A stretch of 64,000 nt of DNA from Xylanibacter muris (GTDB lineage: Bacteria; Bacteroidota; Bacteroidia; Bacteroidales; Bacteroidaceae): positions 53,309 through 117,308 of the forward strand of contig NZ_JABKKF010000008.1 in assembly GCF_013166605.1 (NCBI RefSeq), in the 5' to 3' direction. The notes beneath the pieces were generated by a model. The model was not told the DNA's origin. It saw only the letters and a list, made by a program, of their open reading frames with translations, and did not search any database. Position numbers and translations under genes: made by a program. Positions 9,123 to 17,202 of this stretch are shown here, piece after piece; the stretch's first letter is position 1; the number at the start of each line of letters is the position of its first letter.

Positions 9123-11180
9123 ATGAGCACATTCAATCTTAAAGAAGACATCACATGGCGTGACTTTCTGATACGCGCTGCTATTATAATAGGCACCGTC
9201 ACAATAATATTCTGGTTCATGCCGCGTGACAACAGCAACTATTTCCGTGCCGAACAGGGAAAGCCGTGGAAATACGCAGACTTCACTGCCCCGTTTGATT
9301 TTCCCATATACAAATCTGACGAGGTGATAAAAAGAGAACGCGACAGCATCATGGCAGAGTATGAGCCTTATTATCAATACAGCAAGGAAACGGAACGGAC
9401 CATGACCAGAAAGTTCGTATCCGATTTCAGTAAAGGCATTCCCGGACTGTCGGATGACTATATAAGCATAATTGCCAACAGGCTGCATGCTGTATATCAG
9501 GCAGGTATAATAAGTTCTGCAGAATTCGGGCAACTGTATACCGACACATCAAGGATGATAAGGATCGTTAACGAGAAAAATGCCGTAAGTGTACCTATAA
9601 ACAGAATATTGTCCACCAAGACGGCATACGAGCAAATCCTCATGTCAAAGATTCTGGAACCCCACAAGCTGATTCTACAGAAATGCAATCTCAACGAATA
9701 CATAACCCCGAACCTTATATACGACAAGGAACGTAGCACGGCAAGCCTCAACGATCTTCTCGACAACATTCCATTGGCAAGCGGAGTGGTTCAGAAAGGC
9801 CAGAAAATAATAGCACGGGGAGAAATTGTAAGCGAACAGGTATACAGGACTCTCGAGTCATTCAAGAAAGAAAATGAAAGACGCAACCACGACTCTACCC
9901 AAATAGGCATCAATGCTGGCGGTGAAGTGCTGTATATAACAATCATAACTGTGTTTTTCACATTATATCTGAGTCTTTTCAGAAAGGATTACTTTGAAAA
10001 ACCGAGAAGCATAGCCATGCTTTATTCACTGATTATATTGTTTTCTGTTCTAACGGCCCTGATGGTAAGAAACAATATCGGACATGTTTATATGTTGCCA
10101 TATTCAATGGTACCGATATTCATACGCGTTTTTATGGATTCACGGACGGCATTCTTCACTCTTGTAGTAATGCTTTTTCTGTGCGCGGTCATGCTGCAGC
10201 ATTCTTTCGACTTCATCGTTGTGGAATCTGCCGCCGGACTTGCTGCCATATATTCGCTTCGCGAACTGCAGAACCGCTCACAACTGTTCAAGACAGCGAT
10301 AATCGTAACACTCGTAAGCATGGCCATGGACATGGCTTTCGACATGATGCACTCAACGGCCGTACAGGGTATAGATATCAGCTACTATAACTACTTCATC
10401 GTTAACGGATGTCTGCTACTGTTGGCATATCCTCTGTTATACGTGATAGAGAAAGCTTTCGGCTTTACATCCGACATCACACTTATCGAGCTGTCAAACA
10501 CCAACACTCCGCTACTCAGAAAGATGAGCGAAATAGCGCCAGGAACTTTCCAGCATTCAATACAGGTAGGAAACCTGGCAGCGGCAATAGCAAATAAAAT
10601 CGGAGCAAAAAGCCAGCTCGTAAGAACCGGAGCATTATATCACGATATAGGAAAGCTTGCAAACCCGATATATTTTACAGAAAACCAGGCAGGAGTCAAC
10701 CCGCATGAGAACCAGTCATACATAGACAGCGCACAGATTATCATAAGCCATGTCACAGAAGGACTGAAAATGGCGGAAAAGAACAACCTGCCGTCAATAA
10801 TCAAAGACTTTATCAGCACCCACCACGGATTGGGAAAGGCAAAGTATTTTTATGTGAAATACAAAAACGAGCATCCGGAAGAATATGTGGACGATCTGCT
10901 GTTCACATATCCCGGCCCAAATCCTTTCACACGCGAACAGGCCATACTTATGATTGCAGACAGCGTGGAAGCGGCATCACGCTCACTCTCCGACTATACG
11001 GAAAAGTCAATACGTGAAATGGTTAACAGACTTGTGGACAATATGCTTGCCGAAGGCTATTTCCGTGAATGTCCGATTACATTCAGAGATATAGCTTACG
11101 CGAAAACTGTCATTATAGAGAAACTAAAGACAATATATCATACAAGAATCAACTATCCGACACTCAACAAAAACAACTGA
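9123..11180 (+). CDS. PgpH-like 7TM-HD phosphohydrolase (HDIG domain)
   Basis: A 685-residue inner-membrane protein. It has an N-terminal membrane segment, an extracytoplasmic 7TMR-HDED region (about residues 45-265), seven membrane helices (about 265-460), then a cytoplasmic HD domain. The HD metal ligands are visible in GTFQHSIQVGN, ALYHDIGKL, STHHGLGK and the final aspartate in MIADSVEAA. Members such as Listeria PgpH degrade cyclic di-AMP, so a c-di-AMP phosphodiesterase role is inferred from the family. Start 9123 was chosen because the upstream TTG lies inside the promoter. A strong hairpin follows the gene. Confidence 0.85.
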   Translation: MSTFNLKEDITWRDFLIRAAIIIGTVTIIFWFMPRDNSNYFRAEQGKPWKYADFTAPFDFPIYKSDEVIKRERDSIMAEYEPYYQYSKETERTMTRKFVSDFSKGIPGLSDDYISIIANRLHAVYQAGIISSAEFGQLYTDTSRMIRIVNEKNAVSVPINRILSTKTAYEQILMSKILEPHKLILQKCNLNEYITPNLIYDKERSTASLNDLLDNIPLASGVVQKGQKIIARGEIVSEQVYRTLESFKKENERRNHDSTQIGINAGGEVLYITIITVFFTLYLSLFRKDYFEKPRSIAMLYSLIILFSVLTALMVRNNIGHVYMLPYSMVPIFIRVFMDSRTAFFTLVVMLFLCAVMLQHSFDFIVVESAAGLAAIYSLRELQNRSQLFKTAIIVTLVSMAMDMAFDMMHSTAVQGIDISYYNYFIVNGCLLLLAYPLLYVIEKAFGFTSDITLIELSNTNTPLLRKMSEIAPGTFQHSIQVGNLAAAIANKIGAKSQLVRTGALYHDIGKLANPIYFTENQAGVNPHENQSYIDSAQIIISHVTEGLKMAEKNNLPSIIKDFISTHHGLGKAKYFYVKYKNEHPEEYVDDLLFTYPGPNPFTREQAILMIADSVEAASRSLSDYTEKSIREMVNRLVDNMLAEGYFRECPITFRDIAYAKTVIIEKLKTIYHTRINYPTLNKNN

Positions 11181-11238
11181 AACAGGAAGTCAGAACAAAT
11201 AAGATATAGGAATCAAAATAAAATCATTATTATAAATG

Positions 11239-11276
11239 AATCATGTTTGTGCATGGAATTATGCACAAACATGATT
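11239..11276 (+). terminator. Perfect 16-bp hairpin after the HD gene
   Basis: A perfect 16-bp inverted repeat: AATCATGTTTGTGCAT (11239-11254), six-base loop, then ATGCACAAACATGATT (11261-11276). It lies 58 bases after the stop and is followed by AT-rich sequence without a clean T run. Confidence 0.6.
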
Positions 11277-11356
11277 ATATGTGGTATAATTATTAAAAAA
11301 TACGTTAACATAGTATAATACAAATACTCAAAAACCGAAAATCAGAACACATTTCT

Positions 11357-11364
11357 TACCTTTG
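11357..11364 (+). promoter_or_regulatory. Promoter -7 box of the FadL-type porin gene
   Basis: TACCTTTG lies 27 bases upstream of the ATG at 11392. Confidence 0.65.
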
Positions 11365-11391
11365 CAGCCAATTATTTTAATTTTATTTAGA

Positions 11392-12891
11392 ATGAAACCA
11401 TTAAAATCAATCTGCTTAGCAACAATGGCGATGGCAGTAATCACAACCGCAAATGCCGGCGGTTTATTGACAAACACAAATCAAAACGTTGCATTCTTAC
11501 GGAATCCTGCACGTGATGCGGCAATAGGAATCGACGGTGTTTACAGCAATCCCGCAGGTGTGGCATTCCTTAACAACGGCCTGCATCTGTCCATAAACCT
11601 CCAAAATGCCCATCAGACACGTACAATAGAAACAGGATTTCCGTTGTTTGTATACAACATGAAAAATCCCGGAAATGCCATACATAAATTCAAAGGAAAG
11701 GCAGACGCTCCGATCATACCTTCAATCCAGGCAGCATACAACAAGGACAAATGGAGCTTCCAATTCGGATTTGCCATTACCGGAGGAGGAGGAAAATGTG
11801 AGTTTGACAACGGCTTGGGGTCATTTGAACAGGTTGTTGCCGGCATGACAACATATAAGGAAACAGTTAACGGGCTTTACCAGACTCTCGGTGCACTCGG
11901 AATACCAAACATGGCAGGCCATGCCATGGGCAACGGCTACCAGTATGACTCATACATGAGAGGACGCCAGTATTATTATGGATTCACTTTCGGAGCAGCC
12001 CGAAAAATATCAGACAACCTCTCTGTATACGGAGGCCTGCGCATGCTTTATGGCACAGCAAATTATTACGGATATGTGAAAAACATTGCCATAGAGCATA
12101 TCGATGCTACAGGAGCGAACATGGTTTCCGCAACAAAGCATTTTGGTGAACTTTCACAACAACTGAGCTATTACGCCGGTGCAATGGAACAAGCCGGAAA
12201 TACAGAGGCTGCCGCCGGTCTGAAACAGGCTGCCGTGGCAACAGGTACGCTTTCCGCTGCGACACAGGATATAGAACTGAACTGTGACCAAACCGGTTGG
12301 GGAGTGGCTCCTATAATCGGAGCAGACTACAAGTTAGGAAAACTTAACCTTGCCGCAAAATATGAGTTTAAGACACGCATGCGCCTTAAAAACAAGTCCG
12401 CAAACAGTGCAAGCGCGAAAAATATTGCCATGCTCGACAAATTCGCCGATGGCGGAAAAGTGGCGGAGGACACTCCGGCATTGCTCACAGTAGGAGCACA
12501 ATATGAGATATTGCCGCAACTGAAGGTCATGGCAGGATGGCATCATTACTTCGATGTAGACACAAAACAATATACCAAAGAAATGCTTGACGACACAAAC
12601 GAATATCTCGCAGGTTTTGAATACAATGTAAACAAGCGCATCGAAGTAAGTGCCGGATATCAGAGAACGGAATATGGCATGAAAGATGCTGGAATGAACG
12701 ACATCAGCTATAATGTCAATTCATGGTCATTCGGATTCGGTGTCGGAGTGAAAGTGGCAGACAACATGAAAATAAACGCGGCCTACTTCCAGACAAACTA
12801 TGACGACTATGACATGACCTCCGGCATCTCCACCAACTCTTTCACACGGACAAACCGTGTGTTCGGCCTGGGGCTCGACATCACCCTGTAA
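11392..12891 (+). CDS. OmpP1/FadL/TodX-family outer membrane protein
   Basis: 499 residues with a signal peptide (MKPLKSICLATMAMAVITTANA) and the family's N-terminal hatch signature (FLRNPARDAAIGIDGVYSNP, then PAGVAFL), followed by a beta-barrel of alternating aromatic strands ending in a terminal aromatic/leucine strand (RTNRVFGLGLDITL). FadL-type channels carry hydrophobic substrates such as fatty acids across the outer membrane; the substrate here is unknown. The ATG at 11392 replaces a TTG at 11362 that lies in the promoter. Monocistronic, with a terminator at 13055. Confidence 0.85.
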   Translation: MKPLKSICLATMAMAVITTANAGGLLTNTNQNVAFLRNPARDAAIGIDGVYSNPAGVAFLNNGLHLSINLQNAHQTRTIETGFPLFVYNMKNPGNAIHKFKGKADAPIIPSIQAAYNKDKWSFQFGFAITGGGGKCEFDNGLGSFEQVVAGMTTYKETVNGLYQTLGALGIPNMAGHAMGNGYQYDSYMRGRQYYYGFTFGAARKISDNLSVYGGLRMLYGTANYYGYVKNIAIEHIDATGANMVSATKHFGELSQQLSYYAGAMEQAGNTEAAAGLKQAAVATGTLSAATQDIELNCDQTGWGVAPIIGADYKLGKLNLAAKYEFKTRMRLKNKSANSASAKNIAMLDKFADGGKVAEDTPALLTVGAQYEILPQLKVMAGWHHYFDVDTKQYTKEMLDDTNEYLAGFEYNVNKRIEVSAGYQRTEYGMKDAGMNDISYNVNSWSFGFGVGVKVADNMKINAAYFQTNYDDYDMTSGISTNSFTRTNRVFGLGLDITL

Positions 12892-13054
12892 CAAAATAAG
12901 CCAATCATATAGTTAAGCAGGTATAAGTCATATAATGTAAAAAGACATATATTGAAGGATAACAAAAAGCGGACATAAAAGATTATGTAATCATGTTCTT
13001 CATGACAATTATGTCCTGTATCAATTAGCGTAATGGTATGAAATACCACAAAAA

Positions 13055-13095
13055 GAGACTGTTTATGGATTACCATGGACAGTCTCTCTTTATTC
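13055..13095 (+). terminator. Terminator after the FadL-type gene
   Basis: GAGACTGT (13055-13062) pairs with ACAGTCTC (13079-13086), preceded by an A run and followed by T-rich sequence, so it may work in both directions between this gene and the convergent fimbrial operon. Confidence 0.65.
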
Positions 13096-13114
13096 TTTAT
13101 ATTATAGTCTTTTC

Positions 13115-13468
13115 TTATTGTCTTATCACACGAAGAGCCTCGTAGCCACCCTTACGGACAATACTCACCCAGCGCTCAAGTGCGGTTCTGCTCACACGAT
13201 AGTCTATCATCACACGCGACAGCGGTATTCCTTCATCGAGAATCTTCCGCACCATACCCTCCTTGAAATCCGGTGTCGCCTTGGTTCTCGGCTGTCTTCG
13301 TAATCCGTCTGACCCATAACGCGCCATCATGCGAACCCAGGTTCGAATCTTATCCTCATGAACATTGTATTCACGGGAAAGTCTGTATATCGGCTCTCCA
13401 TTCCTGATTCTGCCTACTATCAACAGTTTTCTCTCAAACGAACACCTCATAAGTCCTGCGCTTACCAT
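13115..13468 (-). CDS. Orphan helix-turn-helix protein resembling an insertion-sequence OrfA
   Basis: 117 residues (probably 111 from the inner ATG at 13450). Two helix-turn-helix units are visible: IYRLSREYNVHEDKIRTWVR and PLSRVMIDYRVSRTALERWV. They are joined by a basic segment with LRRQPRTKATP. This layout resembles the OrfA of IS3-family transposons, but no DDE OrfB or terminal repeats are present. It follows the TPR gene by 17 bases, so it may be read as the last gene of the fimbrial operon. It is either an IS remnant or a domesticated DNA-binding protein; I cannot tell which. Confidence 0.6.
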   Translation of the reverse strand: MVSAGLMRCSFERKLLIVGRIRNGEPIYRLSREYNVHEDKIRTWVRMMARYGSDGLRRQPRTKATPDFKEGMVRKILDEGIPLSRVMIDYRVSRTALERWVSIVRKGGYEALRVIRQ

Positions 13469-13485
13469 TAACTCTTAAATGCGCT

Positions 13486-15021
13486 TCATCTTCTGCGCCT
13501 TGCGTATGGCTTTAAAACCTTCACTGCATTTGCCACATCCTTATCTTCAGGATTACACTTCAGAGAACTTTCAAAATAATAATAGGCTTTCGAATAAGCT
13601 TTCTTCTCGTAATATGACAATGCCGTCATTTTATATATCTGGGCTTTCCCCTCCAATCCGAATATTGACTTGTCTCCTTTCGCCTCAAAAACAGATATAA
13701 TCTTTTCCAACACGGGTCTTACCCGCTCTTTATCCTTCAACATGTCATTTATAATGATAAAGCACGCATACAAGGCACGCTCATCATCTTTGGCACTGCC
13801 TTCCGCAACCGTCATGAAGATGTCCACAGCTGTATTATAGGCATCAACCTTGTCTTTTCCATTAAGCTCTTCGGCCTTTGTCTTATACATTTCCGCCAAC
13901 TGACACAAATACGCATACTTATTATCTGCGTCAGTCTCTGAGGCTGTCCCATAACATTGTGCCGCCTTGTCATAATCTCCCATCTCTATATAACACTCTG
14001 CCTGCCCTCCGTATACCTGTGCCTTTTGGAAAACTGTTATATTATCGCGTAACAAATATTCATCATAAAGTTCTACAGCCTTCGGATAGTTTTTCTTTCC
14101 CTTGTATGACGCCGCATAGAATTTCACGTCATCTGCCGTTATATCCGCAAAATCAGATCTATGGAAAAGAGCATCCGCAAAAGATATCGCCTCATCCCAT
14201 TCGTCAGTATTAAAAGCAGAATAAAAGCCCATCCTATTAAAACTTGCCGAACGCGGATACTTCTCAAGCCAAAAACGACACAAGTCCATCACACGCCTGA
14301 AAGTAGCACGAGCCGCATCTTTGCCCCCACCGGAATTTTGCGTCACACCGGTTCCATAAATATGGTTTATGAAAAGCGACGCATCTTCCATGGCAAGACT
14401 GTCCTGAACTTCCTTTTCATAATTCTGCACCGCCTCTGTGAGATTATAGCTCTCGCTGCCTATAGATCTGTTTATCCTCTCTTCATAAATACGTGCCATA
14501 TCCCTGTATACAGGATAATCGGGAACATTGCTTTTCAGCCGCTCCATCACCTCCTTCATCTTTGCCTCATTTCCCTTGTTTATACCATAAAGTCTGGCAT
14601 ATCTAATATAACACAACGGAGAATTCGAAGCTGCCGACATACCCTTTTCAAGCCATTTCTCCACTTCCAACGTATCACGCTTCGCGTATGCAATATCAGC
14701 CATGAGCGCGTATGCAGGACCGTACGCAGGATTGACGGCCATAGCCTCTGCCGCATATTTTGCAGAATAAAGCGTGTCGGTGACGCCTGTGTTACGTAAA
14801 AAAGCCTCAGCCACTCCGGTCAGCACCTCCGGATTTTGTCTGTGTTGCCTATATAAGTTCTCTTGGAAGAAGACATCCATCTCCTTTGCCGAAAATCCCT
14901 TGCACACTGTCTTAAAAGCAACTACAACCGCCTTCGGATCTTTTGTCTGTTGCGCATTTACAGTCAACGGAAGATTAAACACAGAGACTATCACAAACAG
15001 ATATTTTACGGCCTTCATCAT
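13486..15021 (-). CDS. Exported tetratricopeptide-repeat protein
   Basis: 511 residues: a signal peptide (MMKAVKYLFVIVSVFNLPLTVNAQ) followed by TPR-type helices throughout. The clearest units are YAAEAMAVNPAYGPAYALMA (about residues 85-104), AKRDTLEVEKWLEKG, PKAVELYDEYLL, YDKAAQCYGTA and SKAYYYFESSLKCNPEDKDV near the C-terminus. It lies 30 bases after the beta-barrel gene in the leftward fimbrial operon. A periplasmic scaffold or assembly role is inferred from context only. Confidence 0.75.
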   Translation of the reverse strand: MMKAVKYLFVIVSVFNLPLTVNAQQTKDPKAVVVAFKTVCKGFSAKEMDVFFQENLYRQHRQNPEVLTGVAEAFLRNTGVTDTLYSAKYAAEAMAVNPAYGPAYALMADIAYAKRDTLEVEKWLEKGMSAASNSPLCYIRYARLYGINKGNEAKMKEVMERLKSNVPDYPVYRDMARIYEERINRSIGSESYNLTEAVQNYEKEVQDSLAMEDASLFINHIYGTGVTQNSGGGKDAARATFRRVMDLCRFWLEKYPRSASFNRMGFYSAFNTDEWDEAISFADALFHRSDFADITADDVKFYAASYKGKKNYPKAVELYDEYLLRDNITVFQKAQVYGGQAECYIEMGDYDKAAQCYGTASETDADNKYAYLCQLAEMYKTKAEELNGKDKVDAYNTAVDIFMTVAEGSAKDDERALYACFIIINDMLKDKERVRPVLEKIISVFEAKGDKSIFGLEGKAQIYKMTALSYYEKKAYSKAYYYFESSLKCNPEDKDVANAVKVLKPYARRRR

Positions 15022-15051
15022 AATTCTTTCTTCTTAATATCCGATAAAACT

Positions 15052-17202
15052 TTAAAAATCATATTGTACTCCGACATTCAGAGTTTCAAGTAATCTCACG
15101 GACTTGCTCAGTGAAAAGTCCGTTCCTGGAGTCTTGCATGCCTTAAACACATATACAGTTGGAGAGGCGAACAAAGATATATTCCTATACAGGCGTGTGC
15201 TTACCCTAAGCCCAAGATTCCCGCCTAATCCTGTCTGCGGACCGGATTCATCTATAAGGCGGGCCTCATGACCGGCCTGAAGGAGCTCGCTCTCGTCAAG
15301 CCCGCCCCGCTCCCCATACAGCATGACAAGCGTAGGCCCCGCATACAGCTCAACATCAAACTTTCTATCGGGACAATAGCCGGAAATAAGACTGCACAGA
15401 TTGACAGAATAATCAAGCGAGGCGAATCCCCAGAAGAAACGGTGGTTCCACAATCCGTTCCTTTTTACAACAAGCCAGTTACCATCGCTGAAACTCATGC
15501 CATAGTCATTATACCAGTTCATGCTGTTCTTCTTATTGGCCATATATTCAAAAGACAGGCGCAAACCATGAATCTCATTTATCCTGTATCCGCAGAAAAG
15601 CGTTCCGTTAAATCCTATCTTCAATCGCTCATTATAATAATCTGTCTTTGTTACAAACGAACTCAGACCTCCTCCGACACCCGCATAGAAACGTGACGGT
15701 CTGTCAGAAACGTCCATGTTATCCGCATAATTCTCCCTGAAACGCCTTGCACGCATATTTACTGTCAGACCGAAGTTAATGGAATACACATCGTCAGAAA
15801 AACGCTTGTTCCAGTCAACATTATTATACGGTATCTTGTATTCATAGTATGTATATCTCGGCTCGACAAAAAAACGAATGTCTTCAGTAAGTCCTGCCCA
15901 TAAATGAATTCCTCCGGAATAAGCCATTGTTCGGCACCGCAGATTGTCGGACTGATTCTTATGAACCCACCCTATCTCTCCACCGGCCACGAAATAAAAG
16001 CCATAGGGCTCATCCCATGAGAACCTGTCGCCGAACCCCATCGGATTAAACATCGCCTCTATTCTTCCCGACGAATATGAAGACGTGCTCTTTAACCTAT
16101 ACTCCGGATGATAAGGGGTTATCTTTTCCGGATTAATAACCTTTTGCCATGACACGGTACGTACAGACCCGGTAAGTCTGATACCCACAACCGGAGAGAA
16201 CCATTTTCCCAACGACAGCGAGAGGTCATGCCCCATAGTCTCAAACATATTCAGCGACGGAGCATTCATAAAACTGACACCGCTTCCAAACTCCATAAAC
16301 CACGGAACACGCCAGGAAGGCAGCACTGTATCGTTTTTCTCTGTCTTATATGACCTGCGTAAAAAACGCAGGCGTGACTCCGGTGACAGATTGTTGTGAA
16401 GATAATATATGAAACTGAGGTTTGCTCCATAGAAAACATCCGCCTTGCGGAAATTGCGGTTCTCACTTAAATCAATATTGTCACCAGCTATACCCGCATA
16501 CGGCTCTATCGCAAAATATCCCTGAGGACCGGAGAAGAACCTTAACTGCAATCCGAGATGCCCCTCGGGGGCATAGCCGCTCCTTTTCTTGGTGTATCGT
16601 GTGTAATGTCCGCCAATGCCCCCGACAAGAGACACGTCAAGCAGACGCGAGGGGTTATATCCGTCAATATATGAGGATAGACTGAAAAGCCAGTCAAGCT
16701 TCATACCCACACGATTGAGGATAACGTCCTTTTCCTGCTGATAGCCGAAAGCCCCCCGAACGGAAAGACGCAGGGAGTGAAGTTTGTCAAACTGCTTGCC
16801 AACGGATATATCAGCCGTTGTTAGCGGATTGAAATGATAGCCTGATATAGGGGGCACCATCTGCATGACTCCTGCACCGGCCTCGAAAAACAGATGGTCG
16901 TCCCAGCGTTTTGTGAAATGCTCGCCATGATTCAGATAACGGCTCTCAAAAACATAGTCAAGGGCATTGAATTCCGTAGCATAGTTCTTTCCGGAACGTC
17001 CGGCCGTATCGACAGGCATTCCGTCTTCCCAATCATCCAGGCTGTCAAGTGTATCTGCCGGAGCTACAAGCGTTTTCTGTAATTCCGCCATATCCGTACC
17101 AGCCATGGCCAAACCACCACCGGCAACAAAAAACAGGCCCATTATTATATATTTCCTTATCATCTCTCTGGTTATTATTCTATATGGATATAAATCAGAC
17201 AT
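15052..17202 (-). CDS. Large outer-membrane beta-barrel protein of the fimbrial operon
   Basis: 716 residues rich in amphipathic aromatic strands (for example RLSVRGAFGYQQ, GLQLRFFSGPQGYFAIEPY, LRLSFEYMANKK), ending in a typical barrel terminus (ETLNVGVQYDF). The sequence looks like two successive barrel-like halves, about residues 100-500 and 505-716. The listed start overlaps the upstream gene's stop by one base (TAATG), implying coupled translation. An inner ATG at 17163 (MIRKYIIMGLFFVAGG) gives a better signal peptide. I do not recognise a named family; context suggests an outer-membrane partner of the fimbrial assembly proteins. Confidence 0.65.
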   Translation of the reverse strand: MSDLYPYRIITREMIRKYIIMGLFFVAGGGLAMAGTDMAELQKTLVAPADTLDSLDDWEDGMPVDTAGRSGKNYATEFNALDYVFESRYLNHGEHFTKRWDDHLFFEAGAGVMQMVPPISGYHFNPLTTADISVGKQFDKLHSLRLSVRGAFGYQQEKDVILNRVGMKLDWLFSLSSYIDGYNPSRLLDVSLVGGIGGHYTRYTKKRSGYAPEGHLGLQLRFFSGPQGYFAIEPYAGIAGDNIDLSENRNFRKADVFYGANLSFIYYLHNNLSPESRLRFLRRSYKTEKNDTVLPSWRVPWFMEFGSGVSFMNAPSLNMFETMGHDLSLSLGKWFSPVVGIRLTGSVRTVSWQKVINPEKITPYHPEYRLKSTSSYSSGRIEAMFNPMGFGDRFSWDEPYGFYFVAGGEIGWVHKNQSDNLRCRTMAYSGGIHLWAGLTEDIRFFVEPRYTYYEYKIPYNNVDWNKRFSDDVYSINFGLTVNMRARRFRENYADNMDVSDRPSRFYAGVGGGLSSFVTKTDYYNERLKIGFNGTLFCGYRINEIHGLRLSFEYMANKKNSMNWYNDYGMSFSDGNWLVVKRNGLWNHRFFWGFASLDYSVNLCSLISGYCPDRKFDVELYAGPTLVMLYGERGGLDESELLQAGHEARLIDESGPQTGLGGNLGLRVSTRLYRNISLFASPTVYVFKACKTPGTDFSLSKSVRLLETLNVGVQYDF

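Noticed and set aside
12807..13076. Short leftward open frame after the FadL-type gene
   Set aside because: It overlaps the end of the porin gene and the terminator, and reads as a chance frame.
13340..13349. GGTTCGAATC, a tRNA T-loop-like sequence
   Set aside because: It lies inside the coding frame of the helix-turn-helix gene and no cloverleaf or acceptor stem can be built around it.
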